64,000 nucleotides of DNA from Sphingobium sp. TKS (GTDB lineage: Bacteria > Pseudomonadota > Alphaproteobacteria > Sphingomonadales > Sphingomonadaceae). A program made the position numbers and the translations under genes. Below are positions 17,134 through 26,120 of the stretch, in pieces; position 1 is the stretch's first letter, and each line of letters begins with the position of its first letter. The stretch covers positions 925,121 through 989,120 of the forward strand of contig NZ_CP005084.1 of assembly GCF_001563265.1 (NCBI RefSeq), in the 5' to 3' direction. The notes under the pieces are model-generated. The model did no database searches. It was not told where the DNA came from and saw only the letters and a program-made list of their open reading frames with translations.

Positions 17134-17150
17134 TACCAACGGCCAATAGG
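17134..17150. promoter_or_regulatory. alcohol-regulon-like element between beta-propeller and cytochrome c genes
   Basis: TACCAACGGCCAATAGG agrees with the core CCCAAGGTCCAATTGC at 11 of 16 positions, keeping CCAA and CCAAT, and lies 65-81 bp before the cytochrome start. Because the genes diverge it could serve both. This is the least certain of the five copies apart from position. Confidence 0.35.
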
Positions 17151-17214
17151 GGAGCAAAGCCCGTCGGCCTACACTCGCAGCCAATCAGGGGAATTACGGG
17201 TGAGGATTTCGAAG

Positions 17215-17640
17215 ATGAATCTGGGACGCATTTCGCTGCTGGGCGCCATGGCTATCTTAGGCGCGACCACGGCAACCGGCCTGATGGCGCATGGCAATGT
17301 GACGCCGCAGGCCGTCGACACCTCCGCCCTGCCGGAAATCGGCGAGGAATGGCTGGGCAAAAACCCCTATAGCGGCAATGCCAAGGCGATCGAGATCGGC
17401 CAGTCGGCCTATGGCCAGAATTGCGCCCGCTGCCATGGGCTGGACGCGGAAAGCGGCGGCATCGCCCCCGATCTGCGCTATCTTGAGCAAGGCGAGTCCG
17501 GCGATCAGTGGTTTGTGGAGCGTTTCCGCCACGGCTCCAGCCACGATGGGAAAGTCTATATGCCACCGTTCGGGGATGTTCTGGGCCAGAAGGCCGGCTG
17601 GGCGATCCGCGCCTGGCTCGAAACCAAGTTCCAGGGCTGA
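17215..17640 (+). CDS. periplasmic c-type cytochrome (cytochrome c-550 type, PedF/ExaB-like)
   Basis: A 141-residue monoheme cytochrome. The signal sequence is MNLGRISLLGAMAILGATTATGLMAHG; the heme site is C70-A-R-C73-H74, with M116 in VYMPPFGD as the likely sixth ligand. It is the expected electron acceptor of the PQQ alcohol dehydrogenase encoded 1.1 kb downstream, passing electrons to a terminal oxidase. The start at 17215 follows GAGGA about eight bases upstream and begins the signal peptide; a longer frame from 17062 has no such features. The next gene starts four bases after its stop. Confidence 0.88.
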   Translation: MNLGRISLLGAMAILGATTATGLMAHGNVTPQAVDTSALPEIGEEWLGKNPYSGNAKAIEIGQSAYGQNCARCHGLDAESGGIAPDLRYLEQGESGDQWFVERFRHGSSHDGKVYMPPFGDVLGQKAGWAIRAWLETKFQG

Positions 17641-17644
17641 CGGC

Positions 17645-18502
17645 ATGATCAGCCGGCGAAGCCTTTTGGGCGGAGCGGGCGCGGCGGTGGCGCTCGGGCT
17701 GCTGCCGGGGATGACCCATGCTGCGCCGCTGGGCAAGGTCAAGGAACTCGGCGTGCTGCGGGTGGTGGTCTATAAGGACAGCCGCCCATGGTCATGGGAG
17801 GAAGGCGGCAAGCTCGTCGGCCTCGACGTCGATCTGGCCCACGCCCTCGCCGCGAAGCTGGGCGTGCGCGCCGATGTGGCCGAGCTCGTGGCCGACGAAA
17901 GCGTGGACGACGATCTGCGCCATGGCGTGTGGAAAGGCGGATTGCTCGGCTTCGCGCCCGGCGATCTGATGCTGCACATTCCCTTCGACCGGACCTTCGC
18001 CGCGCGCAACGATCAAGTGGCGATCGTCGCGCCTTATTATCGCGAAAGCTTTCGTTTTGCGGGTACGCAAAATGTCATCGACCTGGAAGCGCCGCCGACC
18101 GGATGGCGCGGCCATCGCCTCGCCGCGGAGCTGGATTCCATTCCCGATTTCTACCTGATCGGCTCCTTCGGCGGGATATTGGCGAAGGATGTGGCGCACT
18201 ATCCCAGCGGCTCCGACGCGGTGGCGGCAGTGGCGGCGGGCAAGGCCGATGCGGTGCTCGCCAGCCGGGCGCAGATCGAGGAAGGACTGCACCGGGGGGC
18301 TGCGGGCTTGACGGTGCGCAAAGGCCCGCTGCCTGCCTTCACCTCACCCGGCTGGGACATCGGCATGGCGGTCAAGGAAAATAGCCGCACTTTGGGCGAC
18401 GCGGTGGAGGAGATCGTCTCCACCATGGCCGCGAGCGGCGAGATGAAGGCGCTGTTCGCGCCTTATGGGGTCGAGTGGACGCCCGCGCTGGCGGCGGGAT
18501 GA
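17645..18502 (+). CDS. MoxJ/XoxJ-like periplasmic substrate-binding protein
   Basis: A 285-residue protein with a twin-arginine-like signal (MISRRSLLGGAGAAVALGL) and the fold of family 3 solute-binding proteins: LRVVVYKDSRPWSWEEGGKLVGLDVDLAHALA then repeated alpha/beta halves. Genes like it sit beside lanthanide or calcium methanol and ethanol dehydrogenases, where XoxJ binds and helps activate the dehydrogenase rather than acting in an ABC importer. No permease or ATPase gene is adjacent, which fits that reading. It is cotranscribed with cytochrome c (gap of four bases). Its partner is presumed to be the PQQ dehydrogenase 208 bp downstream. Confidence 0.8.
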   Translation: MISRRSLLGGAGAAVALGLLPGMTHAAPLGKVKELGVLRVVVYKDSRPWSWEEGGKLVGLDVDLAHALAAKLGVRADVAELVADESVDDDLRHGVWKGGLLGFAPGDLMLHIPFDRTFAARNDQVAIVAPYYRESFRFAGTQNVIDLEAPPTGWRGHRLAAELDSIPDFYLIGSFGGILAKDVAHYPSGSDAVAAVAAGKADAVLASRAQIEEGLHRGAAGLTVRKGPLPAFTSPGWDIGMAVKENSRTLGDAVEEIVSTMAASGEMKALFAPYGVEWTPALAAG

Positions 18503-18512
18503 AACCTGATCT

Positions 18513-18604
18513 TCCCCTCCCCTTCAGGAGGGGACCGAGGGGTGGGGGTGTGCCCCAAACGCCACCCCGGATAAATCGGCCAACCCTCCCCTGAAGGGGA
18601 GGGA
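18513..18604. repeat. intergenic inverted repeat (family C), possible terminator
   Basis: TCCCCTCCCCTTCAGGAGGGG at the left and CCCTCCCCTGAAGGGGAGGG at the right are near-complementary arms flanking about 50 bases. It directly follows the MoxJ-like gene and may both end that transcript and represent a dispersed repeat. It lies immediately before the alcohol dehydrogenase promoter element. Confidence 0.5.
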
Positions 18605-18618
18605 GCCAACAAAAAAGA

Positions 18619-18638
18619 CCGACCCAAGGTCCAATTGC
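18619..18638 (+). promoter_or_regulatory. alcohol-regulon element upstream of PQQ alcohol dehydrogenase
   Basis: CCGACCCAAGGTCCAATTGC, 73-92 bp before the ATG. It matches the element before the aldehyde dehydrogenase gene (41650-41669) at 19 of 20 positions in the same orientation relative to the gene. GACC-CAA-GGTC inside it is an interrupted palindrome. It is probably bound by an activator such as the NarL-type regulator encoded after this gene. Confidence 0.7.
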
Positions 18639-18710
18639 TGCGCACAATGGGTGCAATAATCTGATGATGTCGGGGGCGTGTCCAACGCTCCACAACAGAG
18701 GGAGGATGGA

Positions 18711-20450
18711 ATGAGAGGACATATGATGCGTGGCCTGTCCGGCGCCGCAATATTGACGCTGGCGATCGCCGCCGCGCCGCTTCTGGCCGAGGGGCCGACC
18801 GATGCGGACCTGATGAACGACGCGGCAACGCCCGGCGATGTCCTGACCTATGGCATGGGTCCGCAGGCGCAGCGCTTCAGCCCCTTGAAGGCCATCAACG
18901 CCTCCAACGTGTCGAAACTCGTCCCCGCCTTCGCTTCCTCGCTGGGCGGCGAAAAACAGCGCGGGCAGGAAGCCCAGCCCATCGTCTATGACGGCACCAT
19001 CTACGTCACCGGCAGCTATTCGCGCGTCTTCGCCTTCGACGCGCGCACCGGCGAGGAAAAATGGCAATATGACGCCCGCCTGCCCGAAGCGATCATGCCC
19101 TGCTGCGACGTGGTGAACCGCGGCGCGGCGATCTATGGCGACAAGATCATCTTCGCCACGCTCGACGCGCATATGGTGGCATTGAACCGCCACACCGGCA
19201 AGGTCATCTGGAACAAGCAGACCGCTGACTATCAGGCCGGCTATTCCGCCACCGCCGCGCCGATGGTGGTGAAGGGCAAGGTGATCTACGGCAACTCCGG
19301 CGGCGAGTTCGGCATTGTCGGCGCGGTGGAAGCCCGCGACGTCAACACCGGCGAACTGGTCTGGCGCCGCCCGACGATCGAGGGTCATATGGGCACGCTC
19401 GGCGGCAAGGATAACGGCATCACCGGCAAGACCAACGCAAGCTGGACCGGCGACCTGTGGAAGACCGGCGGCGGCGCGACCTGGCTGGGCGGCACATACG
19501 ACCCGGAAACCAACCTGCTTTTCTTCGGCACCGGCAACCCCGCGCCCTGGAACAGCCATTTGCGCCCCGGCAACAATCTCTACACCAGTTCGACCCTCGC
19601 CATCGATCCCGACACCGGCGTCATCAAATGGCATTATCAGACCACGCCGCATGACGGCTGGGACTTCGATGGCGTGAACGAGTTCATTCCCTTCGACGCG
19701 ACGATCAACGGCAAGCCGATGAAACTCGGCGCAAAGGCCGACCGCAACGGCTATTTCTTCGTGCTCGACCGCACCAACGGCAAGTTCATCAGCGCCAACA
19801 AGTTCGTCATGCAGACGACCTGGGCCAATGGTTACGACAAGGGCGGCAAGCCCAACACGATCGAGGCTGGCCGCCCCGGCGCGCCGACCACGGAAAAGGG
19901 AAAGCCGGTCTTCGCGTCCCCCAGCTTCCTGGGCGGCAAGAACTGGATGCCCATGGCCTACAGCCAGGACACCGGCCTGTTCTACGTGCCCAGCAACGAC
20001 TGGGGCATGGACATCTGGAACGAACCGATCGCCTACAAGAAGGGCGCGGCCTATCTGGGCGCGGGCTTCACCATCAAGCCGATTGCGCAGGATCATATCG
20101 GCGCGCTGCGCGCCATGGACCCCAAGACCGGCAAGATCGTCTGGGAATATAAGAACAAGGCGCCGCTCTGGGGCGGGGTGCTGTCGACGGCGGGCAACCT
20201 CGTCTTCACCGGCACGCCAGAGGGCTATCTGAAGGCCTTCGACGCCAAGACCGGGCAGGAATTGTGGAAGTTCCAGACCGGCTCGGGCGTGGTGGGCAGC
20301 CCCGTGACCTGGGAACAGGATGGCGAGCAATATGTCGCCGTCATGTCCGGCTGGGGCGGCGCGGTGCCGCTGTGGGGCGGCGAGGTCGCCAAGAGCTTCA
20401 AGGACATCAATCAGGGCGGTTCGCTCTGGGTGTTCAAGCTGCCTAAGTAA
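18711..20450 (+). CDS. PQQ-dependent alcohol dehydrogenase, lanthanide-type active site
   Basis: A 579-residue periplasmic quinoprotein of the methanol/ethanol dehydrogenase family, with a signal peptide ending near LLAEG and an eight-bladed W-motif propeller (repeats such as [12 protein letters not shown] and [12 protein letters not shown]). The adjacent cysteines C131-C132 form the unusual disulfide over PQQ. The catalytic Asp is D318 in [11 protein letters not shown], and the residue two further is D320. That second Asp is the hallmark of lanthanide-dependent XoxF and PedH enzymes; calcium enzymes have Ala or Ser there. GGGAGG five bases before ATG 18711 sets the start. No C-terminal heme domain, so electrons go to a separate cytochrome, probably that at 17215. 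Ethanol or other primary alcohols are the likely substrates given acs and aldehyde dehydrogenase in the regulon. Confidence 0.92.
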   Translation: MRGHMMRGLSGAAILTLAIAAAPLLAEGPTDADLMNDAATPGDVLTYGMGPQAQRFSPLKAINASNVSKLVPAFASSLGGEKQRGQEAQPIVYDGTIYVTGSYSRVFAFDARTGEEKWQYDARLPEAIMPCCDVVNRGAAIYGDKIIFATLDAHMVALNRHTGKVIWNKQTADYQAGYSATAAPMVVKGKVIYGNSGGEFGIVGAVEARDVNTGELVWRRPTIEGHMGTLGGKDNGITGKTNASWTGDLWKTGGGATWLGGTYDPETNLLFFGTGNPAPWNSHLRPGNNLYTSSTLAIDPDTGVIKWHYQTTPHDGWDFDGVNEFIPFDATINGKPMKLGAKADRNGYFFVLDRTNGKFISANKFVMQTTWANGYDKGGKPNTIEAGRPGAPTTEKGKPVFASPSFLGGKNWMPMAYSQDTGLFYVPSNDWGMDIWNEPIAYKKGAAYLGAGFTIKPIAQDHIGALRAMDPKTGKIVWEYKNKAPLWGGVLSTAGNLVFTGTPEGYLKAFDAKTGQELWKFQTGSGVVGSPVTWEQDGEQYVAVMSGWGGAVPLWGGEVAKSFKDINQGGSLWVFKLPK

Positions 20451-20581
20451 AGGATAGTAAGATGATCGTCATGGGACGCGGCAATCATGTGCAGAATGTT
20501 GCGGCACTTCCGCCCGGCGCGATGCGGCTTGCCTCATCCCATGACTTGTCCGATTATCCGGGCCGAGGGGTGGGCCACATA

Positions 20582-21238
20582 ATGAGCGATGAGCCGATCA
20601 TGGAACGCGTGCTGATCGTCGACGATCACCCCCTTGTGCGCGACGGGCTGCGCAGCGTCATCGCGATCAGCTTCGACAATATCGAGATTTTCGAGGCGGC
20701 GACGCTCGACGAAGCCGTCGCCACGCTGGAAAAGCAGGACAATTTCGACCTGATCCTCCTCGACCTCAACATTCCCGATGTCCGCCGCCTTGATGGCCTG
20801 AAACTGCTGCGGGATCGTTTCCCGATCCTTCCCGTGGTGATGGTTTCAGGCGCCTTCGACCGCGCTATCGTACAGGAGGCGCTGGCCGCGGGCGCGGCGG
20901 GCTTCATTCCCAAGTCGTTGAAGCGCAGCGCCATCGTGGATGCGCTGCATCGCGTGGTGTCGGGGGAAATCTACCTGCCCGAAGCCATGGGCGAGAGCGT
21001 CGCGCCAACGGCGGAGGAGGATGAGATCAGCCGCCGGATCGACAGCCTGACGCCGCAGCAGAAGACGGTGCTGGCGCATCTGGTGCGCGGGCGGCTCAAC
21101 AAGCAGATTGCGCATGATCTGGGCGTGTCGATGACCACCATCAAGGCGCATGTGTCGGCCATCCTCCAGAAGCTGGGGGTGCTCAGCCGGACGCAGGCGG
21201 TGATCAAGGCCAATCAGGTGCATTTCCGGGCGGATTAG
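20582..21238 (+). CDS. NarL/FixJ-type response regulator, likely activator of alcohol oxidation genes
   Basis: A 218-residue regulator with an N-terminal receiver (VLIVDDHPLVRDGLRS, phosphoacceptor Asp in LILLDLNIPD, Lys in FIPKS) and a C-terminal LuxR-type helix-turn-helix (LTPQQKTVLAHLVRGRLNKQIA then DLGVSMTTIKAHVSAIL). It resembles AgmR/ErbR/ExaE-type regulators that control PQQ ethanol oxidation in pseudomonads, and follows the dehydrogenase directly. A longer reading from ATG 20462 has a good AAGGA site and would add 40 residues without known features; I prefer 20582 on family length. Candidate kinases in the window are those at 7442 and 36013, but no pairing is shown. It is a good candidate for binding the repeated element. 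Confidence 0.85.
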   Translation: MSDEPIMERVLIVDDHPLVRDGLRSVIAISFDNIEIFEAATLDEAVATLEKQDNFDLILLDLNIPDVRRLDGLKLLRDRFPILPVVMVSGAFDRAIVQEALAAGAAGFIPKSLKRSAIVDALHRVVSGEIYLPEAMGESVAPTAEEDEISRRIDSLTPQQKTVLAHLVRGRLNKQIAHDLGVSMTTIKAHVSAILQKLGVLSRTQAVIKANQVHFRAD

Positions 21239-21277
21239 GGCGGATTCCCGACTAGATCGTGTAGCCGTTAAGCAATA

Positions 21278-21345
21278 CGTGCTCCTGCGCAGGCAGGAGC
21301 CCAGTTCAGACGGCAGGCCTGGGCTCCTGCCTGCGCAGGAGCACG
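21278..21345. repeat. 26-bp perfect inverted repeat of nested palindromes (REPIN-like)
   Basis: Arms 21278-21303 and 21320-21345 are perfect reverse complements separated by 16 bases. Each arm itself contains the palindrome GCTCCTGC-GCAG-GCAGGAGC, so the element can fold either as one long hairpin or as two small ones. This is the architecture of paired REP sequences. It lies in the 291-bp gap between the response regulator and the TolC-like gene, otherwise without recognisable features, and may also stop transcription. Confidence 0.75.
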
Positions 21346-21529
21346 GAAATGTCCGGGCCGACATGCGCCCTACAATATTAAGCGCCAGTCTCGCCTCGAC
21401 GGAAAGTCCCGTAGCAGGACAGGAAAGTCCGATCCCACCCGCTTTTACCGGGCCATACCGCATATGGGTGATGTGCGAAAAGCCAAGGCTCTTTAGTCCA
21501 GCGGCGAGTCTGTTGGGGGAATTTCGCTG

Positions 21530-22822
21530 TTGGTTTCCGGTCGTTGGTGGCGGGGTTTGTTGCTGGGCGCGTCGATCTTGTCGGCTCCGGCAAGGGCCGA
21601 GACGTTCGAGCAGGTGCTTGAGCGTGTCGCCGCCGCGCATCCCAGGATCGTCGCCGCGCAGCAATTGACCCGTGCCGGACGCGCGGATGTGCGCGCTGCG
21701 AAATCCAGTTACCGGCCGCAATTCGGGGTGGAAACCGATCTGGGGTGGGATGACGGCAATAGCAGCCGGTCGTCCGGTTTCGCCCTGTTGCCGGAAGCAA
21801 AGGTCAGCCAGCTTGTCTATGACGGCGGACGCACTCCAGCGGAAATCCGGCGGCGGCGGTTGCGGGTCGACCTGCTGGGGGTGCAGGAGCAGGCGGCGCT
21901 GGCGGATCTGTCGCAACAGCTCGCCGCCGCCTGGATCGACCATGCGCGGGCAGCGGAACTGATCGACATCGGCACGCAGCAAGTGGCGGCGCTGGAAGCG
22001 CTGGACCGGCTGGTGGTGGAGATTGCGAGCTTCGACCGGGGCCGTGCTTCCGATGTGGTGATGGTGGAATCGCGGCTGGAGCAAGCACGCACCGCGCTCC
22101 AGACGCGGGAGATCACGCTGGCCGAGGCGCGGGGGCGCATTCGCGAAGTGTCCACTTTGCCGGTCGAACCGCAGGGAAGCGTGCCGGACATCGCCGGAGC
22201 CCTGCCTGAAACGGCGGAAAATGGCGAGGCGATGGCGGCAGGCAGTCCCGCCGTGCGCAGCGCCGATATCGAGGTCGCGGAAAATGCCGAGGCGGTAAAG
22301 GGCACGCGCAACTGGTGGTTGCCGCAATTGGCGCTGGAGGGCGCACGCACGTCCGAGCGGACGGTGGAAGGCGACACCCGGCTGTTCAACGGCTTTGCGG
22401 TGCGGTTACGCGCCAGCGCCCTGCCCTTCGACAGCGGCGGCGGGCGGGCGCGGCATGAAGCGGCCAGGGCGGAACTGGAGTCGGCGGAGTCCAGCGCGAC
22501 GCTGGCCCGGACTTCTCTGGGCGCGCAAGTGCGGCGGCTCTGGACATTCCAGGCGCAGCGGCGGGCGCGGCTACCTTCGCTCGCGGGGCTGATCGCGCGG
22601 GCGGATGATGCGCGTAATATCGTGTTCGAACAGTTCCGGCTGGGGCGGCGGACCATTCTCGACCTGCTGGGTTATGAGCTGGAGCGGTTCAATGTGCGCG
22701 CCCAATTGGTGAACGAACGCTTCGATATTGCGCAGACGCAATATCAACTGATGGGCGTGCTGGGGCGCATCTATCCGGCGGTCGTCGGGGGGCCAATGAT
22801 CGGGCCGGGGGCAAGGCCATGA
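21530..22822 (+). CDS. TolC-family outer-membrane channel of a type I secretion system
   Basis: A 430-residue exported protein whose two helical repeats are typical of TolC/LapE: TFEQVLERVAAAHPRIVAAQQ begins the first, and long heptad-rich helices follow (ALADLSQQLAAAWIDHARA; ALVNERFDIAQTQYQLM near the end). The signal peptide ends APARAE. It begins at TTG 21530 with GGGGGA about eight bases upstream. The stop overlaps the ABC transporter ATG by four bases, so it is the first gene of a three-gene secretion operon with the adhesin directly behind. It forms the outer-membrane tunnel. Confidence 0.88.
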   Translation: MVSGRWWRGLLLGASILSAPARAETFEQVLERVAAAHPRIVAAQQLTRAGRADVRAAKSSYRPQFGVETDLGWDDGNSSRSSGFALLPEAKVSQLVYDGGRTPAEIRRRRLRVDLLGVQEQAALADLSQQLAAAWIDHARAAELIDIGTQQVAALEALDRLVVEIASFDRGRASDVVMVESRLEQARTALQTREITLAEARGRIREVSTLPVEPQGSVPDIAGALPETAENGEAMAAGSPAVRSADIEVAENAEAVKGTRNWWLPQLALEGARTSERTVEGDTRLFNGFAVRLRASALPFDSGGGRARHEAARAELESAESSATLARTSLGAQVRRLWTFQAQRRARLPSLAGLIARADDARNIVFEQFRLGRRTILDLLGYELERFNVRAQLVNERFDIAQTQYQLMGVLGRIYPAVVGGPMIGPGARP

Positions 22823-24897
22823 CGGAGTTGGTGGCCGTGACTTCCCTGGCCGATGCGCTGGCCCGCTGCCTGGACTTGCGCGGGCATGGGGTGAGCGCGG
22901 CGGTGCTGCGCGCCGCGATCGGGACCAGCGGCGATCCCGAGGACATGCTGCGCAGCCTTGCCGAACTGGGCATCCGCGCCAGCGCCATCGGGGCGCGGGC
23001 GGTGACCGACGATCTGCTGCCGGTGGTCGCCTTGCTGGCCGATGGGCTGGTGCTGGTGGCGGTCCGGCGGGACGGCGATGTGCTGATCGACGCGGCGGGG
23101 GTCGGCATCGGCGTGGATGAGGTGAAGCGGTGCATCGCCTTTGCGCCGCCGACCGCTGTGGACGGACGCGCCGACGATCTGGTGGCGGCGCAGGGCAGCG
23201 GCTGGTTCTGGCCGGTGCTGTGGCGGCATCGCCGCTATTTTTACGAGGCGGCGGCGCTGTCGGCGGTGATCAACCTGCTCTCGCTCGCCGGGATCATCTT
23301 CATGATGACGGTCTATGACCGCATCCTGCCAAACCTCGCCTTCGTGACGCTATGGTCGTTGCTGGCGGGGGTCGCGATCGCCTGCCTGTTCGAGTTCGTG
23401 TCGCGGACCATTCGCAGCCACGCGCTGGACGCGGCGGGCAAGAAGATCGACCTGATATTGGGCGACGCCGTGTTTTCGCGGGTGCTGGCGACGCGGCTGG
23501 AGGCGCGGGCGCAATCCTCCGGCGCCTTCGCCAATGTGCTGAAGGAGTTCGAATCCGTTCGCGGCTTCGTGACCAGCGCGACGTTGACGACCATTGCCGA
23601 TTTGCCTTTCGCGCTGCTGTTCCTGACCGTTTGCGCGATGATCGGTGGGGCTTTGGTCGCGGTGCCGTTGCTGGCCTTCCTCATCGTGCTCGCCCTGTCG
23701 CTGCTGGTGCAGATTCCGATGGCGAAGCTGGCGCGCGAGAATTTGCGCGAGGCGGCAGTGCGGCACGGCACGGTGATCGAGAGCCTGGAAGGGCTGGAGA
23801 CGCTGAAAGCCCTGCGCGCCGAAGGGCGGATGCGGCGGCGGCATGAGATTTCCAGCGGCTTCATCGCGGACCGGGCGCTGGCCAGCCAACGCTGGTCCAA
23901 TCTGGCGCTCAACATCACCATTGCCGTGCAGCAGATCGGCTCGGCGGTCCTGCTCGCCTGGGGCGTCTATCTGGCGAGCATCGGCCAGACCACGGCGGGC
24001 GCGCTGGTGGCCTGCGTGCAGCTTTCCAGCCGGTCCCTGGCGCCGCTGGTGACGCTCTCCTCGCTGGCGGTGCGGTTTCAACAGGTGCGGTCGGCTTTGG
24101 CGAGCCTGAACCAGATCATGGCCCTGCCGCTGGACCGCGATCCCAGCCGCCATTTGCTGTCCAGCGATGCGTGGCGCGGCGATGTGGAGCTGCGCCATGT
24201 TAGCTTTTCCTATGAGCAGGGCGCGCAACCGGCGTTGAACGACGTGTCGTTGAGCATCAAGCGCGGCGAGAAAGTCGCGATCCTCGGGCGGATCGGCAGC
24301 GGTAAGTCGACCCTGCTGCGGATGCTGGCGGCGCTCTACCGGCCGCAGGAGGGGCAGGTCTTTCTCGACGGCGTCGACATGACCGCCATCGAGCCTGCCG
24401 ATATTCGCTCTACCCTGCTGCTGGTCGGGCAGGATGCGCGGCTGTTTCATGGGACGTTGCGCGACAATCTGCTGGTGGGGGCGCCGCAGGCGAGCGACCA
24501 GCGGCTGTTGCAGGTGGCGGAGGCTACCGGGGTGACGGCGCTGGCGGGCGCGCATCCACTGGGGTTCGACCGGGGGGTCGGTGAGCGCGGCGACACGCTG
24601 TCGGGCGGGCAACGCCAGACCGTGGCGGTCGCGCGCTCGCTCATGGCAGAGGCGGCCGTCACTTTGTTCGACGAGCCGACCTCCGCCATGGATCAGCAAT
24701 CGGAGGCGGAGGTGCTGCGCAGCATCGCCGCCTTGAGCGAGCGCGGGGCGGGCTATGTGATCGTGACGCACAAAAATTCTATCCTGCCGCTAGTCGACCG
24801 CGTGATCATCATGGATGCCGGACGGGTCATTGCCGACGGACCCCGCGACGCGGTGCTGCAAGCGCTGTCCGAGGGCAAGGTGAGGTCGGCGGCATGA
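22819..24897 (+). CDS. type I secretion ABC transporter (LapB/HlyB-like)
   Basis: A 692-residue inner-membrane exporter. An N-terminal C39-peptidase-like domain (about 1-130) lacks a catalytic Cys-His pair at the usual place, as in LapB and HlyB. A six-helix membrane domain follows (AALSAVINLLSLAGIIFMM and others, about 155-430), then the ATPase with Walker A GRIGSGKST, signature LSGGQRQ, and Walker B VTLFDEPTSAMD. It drives export of the adhesin at 26121. It overlaps the genes before and after by four bases each, so the operon is tightly coupled. Confidence 0.92.
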   Translation: MTELVAVTSLADALARCLDLRGHGVSAAVLRAAIGTSGDPEDMLRSLAELGIRASAIGARAVTDDLLPVVALLADGLVLVAVRRDGDVLIDAAGVGIGVDEVKRCIAFAPPTAVDGRADDLVAAQGSGWFWPVLWRHRRYFYEAAALSAVINLLSLAGIIFMMTVYDRILPNLAFVTLWSLLAGVAIACLFEFVSRTIRSHALDAAGKKIDLILGDAVFSRVLATRLEARAQSSGAFANVLKEFESVRGFVTSATLTTIADLPFALLFLTVCAMIGGALVAVPLLAFLIVLALSLLVQIPMAKLARENLREAAVRHGTVIESLEGLETLKALRAEGRMRRRHEISSGFIADRALASQRWSNLALNITIAVQQIGSAVLLAWGVYLASIGQTTAGALVACVQLSSRSLAPLVTLSSLAVRFQQVRSALASLNQIMALPLDRDPSRHLLSSDAWRGDVELRHVSFSYEQGAQPALNDVSLSIKRGEKVAILGRIGSGKSTLLRMLAALYRPQEGQVFLDGVDMTAIEPADIRSTLLLVGQDARLFHGTLRDNLLVGAPQASDQRLLQVAEATGVTALAGAHPLGFDRGVGERGDTLSGGQRQTVAVARSLMAEAAVTLFDEPTSAMDQQSEAEVLRSIAALSERGAGYVIVTHKNSILPLVDRVIIMDAGRVIADGPRDAVLQALSEGKVRSAA

Positions 24898-26081
24898 CGA
24901 TGCTCTCTGCCCTGCGTTCGCCATTGGCGGTGGCCGAGGTGCGGGACCGGCATCCGGGCTGGCTGGTCTTTTCCCTGTTGCTGCTGGCTTTGCTGGCGAC
25001 GTTGCTGGTCTGGGCGCGCTTCGCCGTGCTGGAGGAAGTGACCACCGGCGCGGCGCAGATCGTGCCGTCGGGCAAGGTGCAGACGATCCAGAGCCTGGAG
25101 GGCGGCATCGTCTCCGCGCTCAAGGTGCATGAAGGCGACCTTGTGGAAGCGGGCCAGCCGCTGATCGTGATCGATCCGACGCGGGCGGAATCCTCCTTCA
25201 ACGAGATGGAACGACGGCGGCGGTCCCTGCTGGCGAGCGCGGCGCGCTTGCGGGCGGAGGCGAGCGGGTTGTCGCTTTCCTTCCCGAAGGAGATATCCGG
25301 GGATGCCGACCTGATCCGCTATGAGACGGAGACGTACCACGTGCGGCGGGCGGCGGTGGATCAGTCGACGGCGGCGCTGTCCGGATCGATCGCGCTGATG
25401 CGGCGGGAATTGGGGATTACCGCGCCCATGGCCGCGCGGGGGCTGGTGCCGGAGGTCGACGTGCTGCGCCTGCGCCGCCAGATCAACGACGCGCAGATGC
25501 AGATCAGCGATCGCACCAACCGCTACCGCGCCGATGCCGGGACGGAGCTGTCCAAGGTGGAGAGCGAGCTGTCGCAGGTGTCGGAGGTCGTGACCGGGCG
25601 GCGCGACGCGCTGAACCGCACGGTGCTGCGCGCGCCGGTGCGGGGCACGGTCAAGAATGTGCAGGTGACGACGATCGGCGGCGTGGTGCAACCGGGCGCG
25701 GCGATGCTGGAGATCGTGCCGTTCCGCGACGTGCTGCTGGTGGAGGCGAAGATCAGACCGTCCGACGTCGCGTTCATCCGGCCGGGGCAGGACGCGACGG
25801 TGAAGCTCGCCGCCTATAATTACCTGGTCTACGGATCGCTGAAGGGCAGGGTCGAGACGATCAGCCCCGACACGCTGCGCGAGGACCGCAAGCCCAACGA
25901 GGAAGCCTTTTACCGGGTGCTGATCAGCACCGGGCAATCCTCGCTGGTCCATGACGGCAGGCCACTGCCCATCATTCCCGGCATGACCGGCACGGTCGAG
26001 ATACTGACCGGGCGGCGGACGGTGTGGGACTATTTCCTGCGGCCGGTACTGAAGATCGAGGAAGCGTTCCGGGAACGCTGA
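24894..26081 (+). CDS. HlyD-family membrane fusion protein (LapC-like)
   Basis: A 395-residue periplasmic adaptor anchored by one N-terminal membrane helix (LVFSLLLLALLATLLVWARF). A biotinyl-lipoyl-like half (KVQTIQSLEGGIVSALKVHEGDLVEAGQPL), a long alpha hairpin and a closing beta domain (APVRGTVKNV.VTTIGGVVQPG) follow in the usual order. It bridges the ABC exporter and the TolC-like channel. It ends 39 bp before the adhesin gene, which has its own ribosome site. Confidence 0.9.
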   Translation: MTMLSALRSPLAVAEVRDRHPGWLVFSLLLLALLATLLVWARFAVLEEVTTGAAQIVPSGKVQTIQSLEGGIVSALKVHEGDLVEAGQPLIVIDPTRAESSFNEMERRRRSLLASAARLRAEASGLSLSFPKEISGDADLIRYETETYHVRRAAVDQSTAALSGSIALMRRELGITAPMAARGLVPEVDVLRLRRQINDAQMQISDRTNRYRADAGTELSKVESELSQVSEVVTGRRDALNRTVLRAPVRGTVKNVQVTTIGGVVQPGAAMLEIVPFRDVLLVEAKIRPSDVAFIRPGQDATVKLAAYNYLVYGSLKGRVETISPDTLREDRKPNEEAFYRVLISTGQSSLVHDGRPLPIIPGMTGTVEILTGRRTVWDYFLRPVLKIEEAFRER

Positions 26082-26120
26082 AAACCATTCACGGACAATA
26101 TGTAACAGGGGAGTTCCGCA

